The translations under genes and the position numbers were made by a program. Of a DNA stretch of 64,000 nt, positions 16,771 to 24,603 are shown one piece after another (positions within the stretch are counted from its first letter, which is position 1; every line of letters starts with the position of its first letter). The notes beneath the pieces are model-generated. The model made no database searches, had not been told where the DNA came from, and was given only the letters and a program-made list of their open reading frames with translations. The DNA lies in NCBI GenBank assembly GCA_036679405.1, contig JAVBVZ010000004.1, positions 62,001-126,000 on the forward strand, in the 5' to 3' direction. Source of the DNA: JAEYKI01 sp036679405 (GTDB lineage: Bacteria > Bacillota > Clostridia > Christensenellales > Christensenellaceae).

Positions 16771-16794
16771 AAAAAAACGGATTTGGTTTATCCG
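16771..16794 (-). terminator. Intrinsic terminator of the DAHP synthase gene
   Basis: On the minus strand CGGAT and ATCCG pair around a 7-base loop (16794-16778), followed by seven T residues (16777-16771). The stem overlaps the stop codon of the gene. Confidence 0.75.
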
Positions 16795-17804
16795 AAAGAT
16801 TTTCCTTCCATGGAAACATATTTTTTAACGACCGACATGAGCTCGGAGAAGGCATCGGGAGTCAATGACTGTGCGCCGTCAGAAAGCGCGTGAGGAGGGT
16901 CGTTATGCACTTCGATCATAAGTCCGTCTGCACCCGCGGCAACAGCGGCTTTGGCAAGCGGCTGCACCAGCCAGGCAGCGCCTGAAGCATGGCTGGGATC
17001 TACGATAACCGGAAGATGGGACTGTTTTTTGATTACGGGGATAGCGCTGATGTCAAGCGTATTGCGCGTCATGGTCTCAAACGTGCGGATACCGCGTTCG
17101 CAAAGTATGACCTGGTCGTTTCCGCCGGCCATAATGTATTCCGCACTCATTAAAAACTCTTCAATTGTGTTGGCAAGGCCGCGTTTTAATAAAATAGGCT
17201 TGTTGGTGAGTCCAAGTTCCTTTAGAAGACGGAAATTTTGCATATTGCGCGCCCCGACCTGAATGACATCAACATCATCAAAATATTTGAGGTCGGAGAC
17301 ATCCATTATTTCGGTTACAACAGGTGTTTTGTATGTTTTTTTGCAACGAATCAAATAATCAATACCGCGGTCCATTAAGCCCTGAAAAGCATAAGGAGAA
17401 GTTCTGGGTTTATAAGCGCCGCCGCGCAGGCATTGCGCACCGCTTTGTTTAATGGCTGCGGTAATGGTTTCCATTTGCTCCATGCTTTCCACAGAACAAG
17501 GGCCGGCGATGACGCAAAAATGTCCGCCGCCGATCTTGTGCCCGCCGCCGACATCAATAATACTGTCCATTTCATGGAATTTGCGGTTGGCTTTTTTATA
17601 CGGCTCCTGTACACGCCGGACATCATCCACAATCCCTATGGCTTTGATTGAATTAATATCCAGTGTGGTGGTATCGCCGACCAAGCCCATGATGGTTGTA
17701 TTTTCGCCCTGGCTGAAATGGATTTTAATATTTCTTTTTTGAAAATCGTCAATCAGTTTGTCGATTTCTTTTTTGTCCGCATTCTTTTTAAAAATTATGA
17801 TCAT
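16788..17804 (-). CDS. aroF: 3-deoxy-7-phosphoheptulonate (DAHP) synthase, class I-beta
   Basis: Condenses phosphoenolpyruvate with erythrose 4-phosphate, the first step of the shikimate pathway. The 338-residue protein has an N-terminal ferredoxin-like regulatory domain (about 1-70), which in related enzymes binds aromatic amino acids, and a TIM barrel with GPCSVES, GGAYKPRTSPYAFQG, QVGARNMQNF, LLKRGL, ILCERG and VDPSHASG. The length equals the I-beta type. The start is ATG 17804, behind TTGGAGCG; the longer frame to 17906 runs into the upstream region. It has no other shikimate gene beside it. Confidence 0.96.
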   Translation of the reverse strand: MIIIFKKNADKKEIDKLIDDFQKRNIKIHFSQGENTTIMGLVGDTTTLDINSIKAIGIVDDVRRVQEPYKKANRKFHEMDSIIDVGGGHKIGGGHFCVIAGPCSVESMEQMETITAAIKQSGAQCLRGGAYKPRTSPYAFQGLMDRGIDYLIRCKKTYKTPVVTEIMDVSDLKYFDDVDVIQVGARNMQNFRLLKELGLTNKPILLKRGLANTIEEFLMSAEYIMAGGNDQVILCERGIRTFETMTRNTLDISAIPVIKKQSHLPVIVDPSHASGAAWLVQPLAKAAVAAGADGLMIEVHNDPPHALSDGAQSLTPDAFSELMSVVKKYVSMEGKSFG

Positions 17805-17961
17805 TTTTAACGCTCCAAATAAAAGTTTGATCGAGTAATTATATAGTACATGAAACAGGCGGATAAATAAAGCTCTATTTGAATTTTTATAAATAGAGTG
17901 CTTCATTTGTAGGCGCAGGCGTTTGATAAATTACAGGTGGAAAAAGAATGGAAGTATATGC

Positions 17962-17967
17962 TATAAT
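17962..17967 (+). promoter_or_regulatory. Probable -10 element of the nrdR operon
   Basis: TATAAT preceded by TATGC stands 23 bases before the nrdR start. No convincing -35 is seen 17 bases upstream. The 186-base gap 17805-17990 otherwise holds only the divergent upstream regions. Confidence 0.5.
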
Positions 17968-17990
17968 GAGAAAAAACGGAGGGCTTAAGC

Positions 17991-18446
17991 TTGAAGTGTA
18001 TTTTTTGTGATTGTCTGGAAAGCAAAGTTGTAGATTCGCGTCCGGTGGAAGATGGAACTGCTATTCGCAGGCGAAGAGAGTGCTTGTCTTGCGGGAAACG
18101 TTTTACAACATATGAAAAGGTGGAAAGTATACCCCTTTTGGTTGTGAAAAAAGACGGAAGCAGGGAAGCGTTTGATATTGAAAAAATTAAACGCGGCGTG
18201 ATCAAAGCCTGTGAAAAACGTGCTGTCTCTATTGAAGATATCGAACATCTGGTAGCAGGTATTGAGAGGGAGATATTCAAAGACGCCCGTCAGGAAATCA
18301 CCAGCCATGAAATTGGCGAGATTGTGATCAATGCTTTAAAAGATCTGGACGAGGTGGCATATGTTCGTTTTGCGTCGGTGTACCGGCAGTTTAAAGATAT
18401 CAATACTTTTATGCAGGAACTCAATAAACTGCTGACGGAGAAATAA
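17991..18446 (+). CDS. nrdR: Transcriptional repressor NrdR
   Basis: Represses ribonucleotide reductase genes in response to ATP/dATP. The 151-residue protein has an N-terminal zinc ribbon with two Cys pairs (CIFC and CLSC) and an ATP-cone domain (about 48-138). The start is TTG 17991, 7 bases after GGAGGG; the encoded N-terminus MKCIFC is typical for the family. The next gene starts one base after its stop. No nrd genes or NrdR boxes are evident in the window, so its targets are elsewhere. Confidence 0.96.
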   Translation: MKCIFCDCLESKVVDSRPVEDGTAIRRRRECLSCGKRFTTYEKVESIPLLVVKKDGSREAFDIEKIKRGVIKACEKRAVSIEDIEHLVAGIEREIFKDARQEITSHEIGEIVINALKDLDEVAYVRFASVYRQFKDINTFMQELNKLLTEK

Positions 18447-18447
18447 A

Positions 18448-19299
18448 ATGCTTTTAGGTGAATACCGGCCTCGGGTACAAAGAGGGTTTGATAAAATGCA
18501 GAGCGGCGGTGTTGTGTTTTTTACAATACCGTCTTTCATTCAGGGGGGGCTGAAAACGGCGTTTACTTCCCGTATCGGCGGAGTAAGCAAAGGATACTAT
18601 GCGTCTTTAAACTTCAGCATGAAACGGGAAGGAAAAGAAGAGAATATCCGTGAGAACTTCCGCAGGGCTGCCCGGGCGGCAGGCGTTTCCTGTGAAGAAA
18701 TCGTTATTGATAATTATGCACACGGATGCGGTGTTTATCATGCCGGACCACAGGATGCCGGCAAAGGACTGTTTAAGAAAACGGATTTGCCTGAATGCGA
18801 TGCGCTTTTGATAGACGGGCCGGGTATAACGGCAGTCACACTGCACGCAGACTGCGTCCCTCTGTTCTTTCTGGATCCGGTGAGAAAGGTCGCTTGTGTT
18901 GCCCATGCGGGATGGCGTGGCGTATTGGGCGGGCTTCCGGAAAAAATTATAGCAACGATGACTGCGGAATACCAAAGCGAAACAAAGGACATACATGCGG
19001 CTATAGGGCCGCATATCTGTACGTCCTGCTATGAGGTGGGCGGTGAGCTGGCAGAAAAGTTTGAAGAGAAATTTTCAGACGGCGTAATAATGAACAAAGG
19101 CAGTAAAATATATCTTGATCTTGAAGCTGCCATATTAAAACAGTTTATGGATGCGGATATTTTACCGACAAATGTAACATGCGCAGATCTTTGTACGTAT
19201 TGTCATCCTGAATTGTTTTATTCGCATAGGCGGGATCATGGAAAAACCGGCGCGATGGCTTCGCTCATCGCGTTTGAAAAGGCGGGTGAAAACAAATGA
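18448..19299 (+). CDS. pgeF: Peptidoglycan editing factor PgeF (YfiH/DUF152 family)
   Basis: Member of the family once called laccase-like. Characterised members remove mis-inserted residues from peptidoglycan precursors, and some act on purine nucleosides. The 283-residue protein has the metal-site blocks DNYAHGCG, HADCVPLFFLDP, AHAGWRG and AIGPHICTSCYEVG. The start ATG 18448 follows GGAG by 7 bases; ATG 18496 is an alternative that would trim 16 poorly conserved residues. It overlaps the response regulator gene by 4 bases. Confidence 0.92.
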   Translation: MLLGEYRPRVQRGFDKMQSGGVVFFTIPSFIQGGLKTAFTSRIGGVSKGYYASLNFSMKREGKEENIRENFRRAARAAGVSCEEIVIDNYAHGCGVYHAGPQDAGKGLFKKTDLPECDALLIDGPGITAVTLHADCVPLFFLDPVRKVACVAHAGWRGVLGGLPEKIIATMTAEYQSETKDIHAAIGPHICTSCYEVGGELAEKFEEKFSDGVIMNKGSKIYLDLEAAILKQFMDADILPTNVTCADLCTYCHPELFYSHRRDHGKTGAMASLIAFEKAGENK

Positions 19300-19997
19300 A
19301 GTTATTGGTTGTAGATGATGAAATGAATATTTTAGAACTGCTGTTTTTCAATTTCAAAAAAGAAGGTTATGAAGTGGATACGGCCGCGGATGGAGAAACG
19401 GCATTAAAGCTTTTTTCGAAAAACAAATATGATCTGATTGTACTGGACCGTATGCTGCCTGGGATGGACGGGTGCGATATTCTTAAAAAAGTGCGCTCGG
19501 TTGACCCGGATATTCCGGTGATTATGCTGACGGCAAAATCCGAGGAAGCGGACAAATTAAAAGGCTTTGATCTGGGCGCGGATGATTATGTTACCAAGCC
19601 GTTCAGCGTGATGGAGCTAAAGGCACGGGTGAAAGCCATGCTGAAGCGCAACAGCAAAGAAGAGCCGAAAGCAGAGGCGAATTTTTCGCTTGGAGGCATG
19701 CTGATTGACTATCAGAATTATAAGCTGTATATAGACGAAGAAAAAATCCCGCTGACCCTTAAAGAATTTGAGCTTATCAAACTGCTGACCCAAAACCAGT
19801 CCAAAGTTTTTTCGCGTGAAAAGATATTGGAAAAAATTTGGGGATATGAATATTACGGAGAGACCCGTACGGTAGACGTTCATATAAGGACCCTGCGGAA
19901 AAAAATTGGCGATTTTGGGAAGCTGATTAAAACAATCCACGGTGTAGGGTACAGTTTTGACGCTAAAATCCCGCTGGAATCCGAAAAAAAAGCATAA
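19296..19997 (+). CDS. OmpR/PhoB-family response regulator
   Basis: The 233-residue two-domain regulator has a receiver domain (about 1-118) with Asp7/Asp8, phospho-acceptor Asp51, Thr79 and Lys101. A winged-helix DNA-binding domain follows (about 127-225, with LTLKEFELIKLL and RTVDVHIRTLRKKIG). It overlaps pgeF by 4 bases and is followed 38 bases later by its sensor kinase. It resembles WalR and PhoP equally; sequence alone does not decide which it is. A WalR-type box on the NlpC/P60 promoter 2.6 kb away makes a cell-wall role plausible (inference). Confidence 0.94.
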   Translation: MKLLVVDDEMNILELLFFNFKKEGYEVDTAADGETALKLFSKNKYDLIVLDRMLPGMDGCDILKKVRSVDPDIPVIMLTAKSEEADKLKGFDLGADDYVTKPFSVMELKARVKAMLKRNSKEEPKAEANFSLGGMLIDYQNYKLYIDEEKIPLTLKEFELIKLLTQNQSKVFSREKILEKIWGYEYYGETRTVDVHIRTLRKKIGDFGKLIKTIHGVGYSFDAKIPLESEKKA

Positions 19998-20035
19998 ATA
20001 ATTTTTATAGGCCGTGAGTTGAAAGAGGCTGCTTT

Positions 20036-21406
20036 ATGAAGAAAAGCATTTTTGTTGCAATACTGAAAATCATATGCTTGGCTGTTGCGCTGATCCTGGT
20101 CGTATCCCTGATATGGGTGGGTCCGGGGGAAGCTTTTTTTAAGATTTGTATTATTGTTGCGGTTTCCGGGCTGATTGGGGTATTGTTTGCATGGCGTGCC
20201 GCGGCAAAGGTTTCCAAACCGGTCGTGGAAACAGTACGCCTTTTAAAACGTTTTGCGGAAGAAGACGAGAAGAAAGAGAAAGCGCCCGGCCTCCATATGC
20301 GCGAAGATGACGCGCAACGTTTGGCGTTAGGCGTAAACAGCCTAACAGGACTACTGGACAGGCTGACCCTTGAACTCAGCCATTCCAACAGCAGTTTAAA
20401 AGCTATATTAAAGGCAATTCCCTGTGCTGTGGTTGCGGTGGATCGCGAAAAAAAAATATTGATGTCCAATAGCATGGCCAAAGATTTTTTTGCTGTGCCT
20501 GGAGACTCCGAAGGAAAGTATTTTATTGAATGCGTACGCTATGTTTCTATGGAAAAAATGATAGACACGGCCCTTGCGACCAAAAAGATCGTGGAGGAGG
20601 AACGGCCGATTATTTCTTTAGAAAATGAGAGCATTTATAAAATTACGGCGGCTCCTATAAAAATACAGAACAAAGTTTCTGGCGCCGTACTGCTTGCGCA
20701 GGACATTACCGATATCAGGCATTTGGAGATGATGCGCAGAGATTTTGCCGCTAATGTATCTCATGAATTAAAAACACCGCTGACTGTGATGAGCGGCTTT
20801 TTAGAAACGTTGAAAACGGAGAAGGATCTGGACCGCGATACGCAGGAAAGGTTCCTTGATATCATATCCATGGAAACGGACAGGCTTTCCAGACTGATTG
20901 AAGATATTTTGACGCTTTCCGAAATAGAGACAGGTGTGCTGAGCCGTCTTGAAAATGTGAATGTGGATGACTGCATGGGAAAAAGTGCGGAGTTGTTAAG
21001 AAAAAAGGCGGAAGCAAAGAACATTTCTCTGAAAATCAATCTTAACTGTGCAAAAGTTACAGTGCTTGGGAGCACCGACCGGGTCACACAGATGGCTATT
21101 AATTTGATAGATAATGCGGTTAAATATACACCGGAAGGCGGGCAGGTCCTGGTGAGTACAAATAAAACAGACGGCAACTGTATGATAACGGTGGAGGATA
21201 ACGGTATAGGAATCAGTATGGAAGATCAGCGTCGGTTGTTTGAACGTTTTTACAGGGCGGACAAGAGCCGTTCCCGTGAACTGGGAGGAACAGGACTAGG
21301 GCTTTCTATTGTAAAGCATATTGTCTCTTCCATGAATGGGCAGGTCTTAGTGAAAAGTGCGCCTGGCCATGGTTCCGTGTTTACGGTGCTCCTTCCGATT
21401 GTTTGA
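20036..21406 (+). CDS. Membrane sensor histidine kinase (PhoR/WalK type)
   Basis: The 456-residue kinase has two transmembrane helices (about 8-28 and 34-53) joined by only about six residues, so it has no real extracellular sensor domain. A linker of HAMP-like length, a PAS domain (about 118-228), a HisKA domain with phospho-acceptor His243 (NVSHELKTPLT) and a HATPase_c domain (N box LIDNAVKYT, DNGIGIS, GGTGLGLSI) follow. It partners the upstream response regulator. Stimulus sensing must be intramembrane, via a partner, or through the PAS domain. Confidence 0.94.
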   Translation: MKKSIFVAILKIICLAVALILVVSLIWVGPGEAFFKICIIVAVSGLIGVLFAWRAAAKVSKPVVETVRLLKRFAEEDEKKEKAPGLHMREDDAQRLALGVNSLTGLLDRLTLELSHSNSSLKAILKAIPCAVVAVDREKKILMSNSMAKDFFAVPGDSEGKYFIECVRYVSMEKMIDTALATKKIVEEERPIISLENESIYKITAAPIKIQNKVSGAVLLAQDITDIRHLEMMRRDFAANVSHELKTPLTVMSGFLETLKTEKDLDRDTQERFLDIISMETDRLSRLIEDILTLSEIETGVLSRLENVNVDDCMGKSAELLRKKAEAKNISLKINLNCAKVTVLGSTDRVTQMAINLIDNAVKYTPEGGQVLVSTNKTDGNCMITVEDNGIGISMEDQRRLFERFYRADKSRSRELGGTGLGLSIVKHIVSSMNGQVLVKSAPGHGSVFTVLLPIV

Positions 21407-21520
21407 AAAAAAGAATCGAATACAGGTGTTTTGCAGGCAGCGCTTAACGTATTGCAGTCTCACAGATAAAACCGGATAACCGTTTCTTGAGGCGGGCAAT
21501 CGGTATGTGCAGCCCGCCGG

Positions 21521-21549
21521 TGGAAAAAATTTGTGAATCGTCGTATAAT
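21521..21549 (+). promoter_or_regulatory. Putative promoter of the cysteine desulfurase operon
   Basis: TGGAAA (21521-21526), a 17-base spacer and TATAAT (21544-21549). The -35 is weak. Just upstream a GGCGGGC/GCCCGCC dyad (21491-21497 and 21512-21518) with a 14-base loop and no T-run may be regulatory. Confidence 0.45.
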
Positions 21550-21612
21550 TTTTATGATGCAATACGCCGGTAAGGGCTGAACAGAAATTGTGGAAAATTT
21601 AAGGATTTTAAA

Positions 21613-22770
21613 ATGAGCAGAATATACATGGATCATGCGGCAACAACCTATTTGGACGATGCGGTGATGGATGCGATGCGTCCCTTTTTTAAAAATTGTT
21701 TTGGCAACCCTTCCAGCCTGTATGAATCCGGGCGTTCCGCGAAGTCGGCTATGGAAGCTGCACGAAAGTCGATGGCCCGCCTTTTAGGCGTGGAAAAAAA
21801 GAATGAGATATTTTTTACTTCCGGAGGAACAGAAAGCAACAATTGGGCCATTAAAGGCGCTGCGCTGGCGGCGGACACAAAAAGGCACATTGTTACAGCA
21901 CAGACAGAGCACCCTGCCGTTTTAAACCCCTGCCGTTACCTTGAAAAAAAGGGATATGAAATCACATATATTCCGCCCGACCGCTACGGAATGGTTACGG
22001 CTGATGATGTTGCCCGCGCCATGCGGGAGGATACCCTTCTTGTTTCGGTGATGTACGCGAACAATGAAGTCGGGACGATCAATCCGGTCGCGGAGATCGG
22101 AAAGGTTGTCCGCAGTAAAGGAGCATTCTTTCATACCGATGCCGTTCAGGCGGCAGGCGTGCTGCCAATCGATGTGGAAGCAATGAATATTGATATGCTT
22201 TCTTTATCTGCGCATAAATTTTACGGCCCCAAAGGCGTGGGGGTATTGTATGTTAGAAACGGCATCCCGCTGGAGAGTTTGCTGCAGGGAGGCGGTCAGG
22301 AAAGGGAGAGGCGTGCGGGTACGGAGAATGTTCCGCTGATCGTTGGAATGGCGGAAGCGCTCAGGCAGGCTTATCAAAACGCAGAGAGCGAAAACCGAAG
22401 GCTTACGCTGCTGCGGGATCATATGGTGGATAAAATCAAACGTCAGATTCCGGGAGTGCGTTTAAACGGGCACCCTTTATCAAGGCTCCCGGGCAACGTT
22501 AATATGACATTTGAATCAGTGCAGGCGCAGATTTCCCTTGTGAATTTGGATATGGCAGGGATTGAATGTTCCAGCGGCTCGGCATGTTCTTCAGGCTCCA
22601 TCGATCCTTCGCATGTATTGATGGCGATGGGCGCCTCTCAAGAAGAAGCGCTCTGTGCGCTTCGGTTCACTCTTGGCCGGTGCAACACACGCAAAGAGGT
22701 AGAGGCGGTGGTAGAAGAATTAGTAAAAATATCGGCACGCATTCGCGGACGGGGCGCTTTTGCAGAATAA
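21613..22770 (+). CDS. Cysteine desulfurase (NifS/IscS family)
   Basis: PLP enzyme that takes sulfur from cysteine for Fe-S cluster or tRNA thiolation. The 385-residue protein has TEHPAVL, the Schiff-base lysine in SLSAHKFYGPKGVG and the persulfide cysteine in GIECSSGSACSSGS, so it is a group I type with a long flexible loop. It is followed 16 bases later by an IscU-like scaffold, which supports a role in Fe-S assembly. No mnmA gene is adjacent, so a tRNA role is less supported here. Confidence 0.95.
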   Translation: MSRIYMDHAATTYLDDAVMDAMRPFFKNCFGNPSSLYESGRSAKSAMEAARKSMARLLGVEKKNEIFFTSGGTESNNWAIKGAALAADTKRHIVTAQTEHPAVLNPCRYLEKKGYEITYIPPDRYGMVTADDVARAMREDTLLVSVMYANNEVGTINPVAEIGKVVRSKGAFFHTDAVQAAGVLPIDVEAMNIDMLSLSAHKFYGPKGVGVLYVRNGIPLESLLQGGGQERERRAGTENVPLIVGMAEALRQAYQNAESENRRLTLLRDHMVDKIKRQIPGVRLNGHPLSRLPGNVNMTFESVQAQISLVNLDMAGIECSSGSACSSGSIDPSHVLMAMGASQEEALCALRFTLGRCNTRKEVEAVVEELVKISARIRGRGAFAE

Positions 22771-22786
22771 AGAGGAGGCACAGAAA

Positions 22787-23167
22787 TTGTACAGCAAAAA
22801 ATTATTGGAACATTTTGAGAACCCGCATAATGTAGGTGTGATGGAGGATGCGGATTTGGTAGGTGAGGCGGGAAGCGCAGAGTGCGGAGACCGCGCAGTT
22901 GTTTATATTAAACTAGATAGAGATATTATCAAAAAAGTTACTTTTATGACTTTTGGATGTGCGGCAGCTATTGCGAGCTCCAGCGTTTTGACCGATATGG
23001 TGTGCGGAATGACGCTGAAGGAAGCTTTTCAGGTTACAAAAGATGATATCTCTAAAGCGCTGGATGGCGTACCGCCCCAAAAAATGCATTGTTCGCTTAT
23101 GGCGGAAGAAGCTTTAAAGGCGGCTTTGCAAAGCGCAATTGGGGATGCAGGTTGTTTTGAACGGTAA
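22787..23167 (+). CDS. IscU/NifU-like Fe-S cluster assembly scaffold
   Basis: Builds a transient Fe-S cluster using sulfur from the upstream desulfurase. The 126-residue protein has the three scaffold cysteines in the blocks AECGD, FGCAAAIASSS and KMHCSLMAEEAL. The start is TTG 22787, 8 bases after AGGAGG (22773-22778), giving the typical N-terminus MYSKKLLEHFENP. An ATG at 22760 would overlap the upstream gene and precede the ribosome binding site. Confidence 0.95.
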   Translation: MYSKKLLEHFENPHNVGVMEDADLVGEAGSAECGDRAVVYIKLDRDIIKKVTFMTFGCAAAIASSSVLTDMVCGMTLKEAFQVTKDDISKALDGVPPQKMHCSLMAEEALKAALQSAIGDAGCFER

Positions 23168-23205
23168 TTATTATTGAAACAAGATATGATGGGCTAAAGT
23201 TATGT

Positions 23206-23234
23206 TTGAAATTCCCGTATTCATGTTATATAAT
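23206..23234 (+). promoter_or_regulatory. Promoter of the ireB-ruvX-DUF1292 operon
   Basis: TTGAAA (23206-23211), a 17-base spacer and TATAAT (23229-23234), close to the sigma-A consensus, 33 bases before the IreB start. Confidence 0.85.
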
Positions 23235-23266
23235 GTTAATAATAGTGATTGTTGGGGGTGTTGGAT

Positions 23267-23527
23267 GTGCCTGATTTAGATCATACGATGCAGTTTACAT
23301 TTGAAAAGGACCTGGATAATCCGGTAAAAGCGATTCTTCGGGTTGTTTGTGCTGCAATGAAGGAAAAAGGGTATGATCCTGCCAATCAGTTGATTGGGTA
23401 CATTATGTCCGGAGATCCTACCTATATCACCGGGTATAAGAATGCGCGTTCGCTGATCGTTTCTATTGACAGGGATGATCTTTTGGAGGAGTTTGTCACT
23501 GAATATATTGAAAAAATTACTGAATAA
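23267..23527 (+). CDS. ireB: IreB family regulatory phosphoprotein (UPF0297)
   Basis: Small cytoplasmic protein; IreB in Enterococcus is phosphorylated by the PASTA kinase IreK and affects cephalosporin resistance. The 86-residue product has the family blocks EKGYDPANQLIGYIMSGDPTYI and RDDLLEEFV. GTG 23267 lies 8 bases after GGGGG and gives the N-terminus MPDLDHTMQFTF, which aligns with UPF0297 proteins; TTG 23249 lies before the ribosome binding site. It leads the conserved ireB-ruvX-DUF1292 set, here without the usual upstream alaS. No PASTA kinase gene lies in the window. Confidence 0.93.
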   Translation: MPDLDHTMQFTFEKDLDNPVKAILRVVCAAMKEKGYDPANQLIGYIMSGDPTYITGYKNARSLIVSIDRDDLLEEFVTEYIEKITE

Positions 23528-23687
23528 AGCGGATTGAAACTATATTGACTGTATCCACAAGCAGGTTTTTAGAAAACGGGGGACGATTTATAAATTGGTA
23601 AGATGCTGTTTTGTCATAAAGCCTGGCAATGTGGATATTTTTGTTTAGGAAAGCGAAAAGGGTTTTAAGAAAAAAGAGGTTAAAAGA

Positions 23688-24107
23688 TTGAGTTACAAGC
23701 GGATTATGGGGCTTGATGTGGGAGATAGGCGTATAGGAATTGCGGTCAGTGACCTTTTGATGTTAACGGCACAAGGCGTTGAATCTTATACGCGCAGGAG
23801 TGAAGCGGAAGATATTGCTTATATCGGAAAATTGGTTAAGGAATGGGAGGTTTCTAAAATTGTATGCGGACTTCCCGTCAATATGAACGGTACGGAAGGG
23901 GAGCAGGCTCAAAAAACCAGGCTTTTTGCCCGGAACCTGGAAGAAAAGCTGGCGCTCAAAATTGATTTTTTTGATGAACGTCTGACTACGGCGAGCGCAC
24001 ACCGGACTCTTTTGGAAGCTGATATGAGCCGTGCAAAACGAAAAAAAGTTGTGGATAAAGTGGCCGCAGTATATATTTTGCAGGCCTATATGGATAAGGT
24101 GAAATAG
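23688..24107 (+). CDS. ruvX: Putative pre-16S rRNA nuclease RuvX/YqgF
   Basis: RNase H-fold nuclease linked to the final trimming of 16S rRNA 5' ends. The 139-residue protein has GLDVGDRRIGIAVSD, GLPVNMNGTEGEQA and the catalytic FDERLTTASA. TTG 23688 is the start, 7 bases after AGAGGT. It lies 160 bases after ireB; that gap shows no gene or strong hairpin. It is followed 14 bases later by the DUF1292 gene. Confidence 0.94.
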   Translation: MSYKRIMGLDVGDRRIGIAVSDLLMLTAQGVESYTRRSEAEDIAYIGKLVKEWEVSKIVCGLPVNMNGTEGEQAQKTRLFARNLEEKLALKIDFFDERLTTASAHRTLLEADMSRAKRKKVVDKVAAVYILQAYMDKVK

Positions 24108-24121
24108 AAAAGGAGAAAAAT

Positions 24122-24445
24122 ATGGCTACAGAAGATTTGGATATGATTGAATTGATGGATGATGAAGGCAATAAACTGTCGTTTGAGCATCTGCTTACTT
24201 TTGAAGTGGAAAATGACTTTTTTATAGCCATTACGCCTACCGACGACATGGAGGACTTTAAAGAAGGAGAAGTTCTTATCATGCGTGTCAGCGACGATGG
24301 GGAAGACGGAGAAGTGTATACGCCGATCGAAAGCGAAGAAGAATTGAATTCTCTTTGGGAGATTTTTAAGCAGCTTTATTATGAAGAAGATGAGGATGGC
24401 TGTTGCTGCGAGGACTGTGCAGATGACTGCGGCGAGGAAGACTAA
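24122..24445 (+). CDS. DUF1292 (YrzB-like) protein with cysteine-rich tail
   Basis: A small acidic cytoplasmic protein of 107 residues, function unknown, conserved next to ruvX in Bacillota. The body (about 1-85) shows the family pattern FEHLLTFEVEND and VYTPIESEEELNSLWEIF. The last 15 residues carry five cysteines among aspartates and glutamates (DGCCCEDCADDCGEED), a possible metal-binding tail. AAAAGGAG precedes the ATG. Confidence 0.9.
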   Translation: MATEDLDMIELMDDEGNKLSFEHLLTFEVENDFFIAITPTDDMEDFKEGEVLIMRVSDDGEDGEVYTPIESEEELNSLWEIFKQLYYEEDEDGCCCEDCADDCGEED

Positions 24446-24463
24446 AAACAATAAGGAAAACCC

Positions 24464-24493
24464 TTGCAAAAGTCAAAGCCATTATGCTATAAT
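24464..24493 (+). promoter_or_regulatory. Promoter of rpsB-tsf
   Basis: TTGCAA (24464-24469), an 18-base spacer and an extended -10 TGCTATAAT (24485-24493). It lies 110 bases before rpsB, leaving a structured leader of about 100 bases. Confidence 0.85.
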
Positions 24494-24532
24494 GCCATAG
24501 AATACGCACCTGTGCGGTTTTTTGTGCTCGTG

Positions 24533-24603
24533 TCCGGCTAAGAAAAGCCGGATTTTGCAAAAACAATGCCTGTACAGGGAGGAAAAAACGAGGAGGAAAA
24601 AAC
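24533..24603 (+). promoter_or_regulatory. rpsB leader: hairpin plus duplicated ribosome binding site
   Basis: TCCGGCT (24533-24539) pairs with AGCCGGA (24546-24552), followed by four T: a terminator-like attenuator. Further down, the 12-mer GGAGGAAAAAAC occurs twice with a 14-base period (24578-24589 and 24592-24603); only the second is at normal distance (7 bases from GGAGG) from the ATG. The leader could serve S2 autoregulation (inference). Confidence 0.6.
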
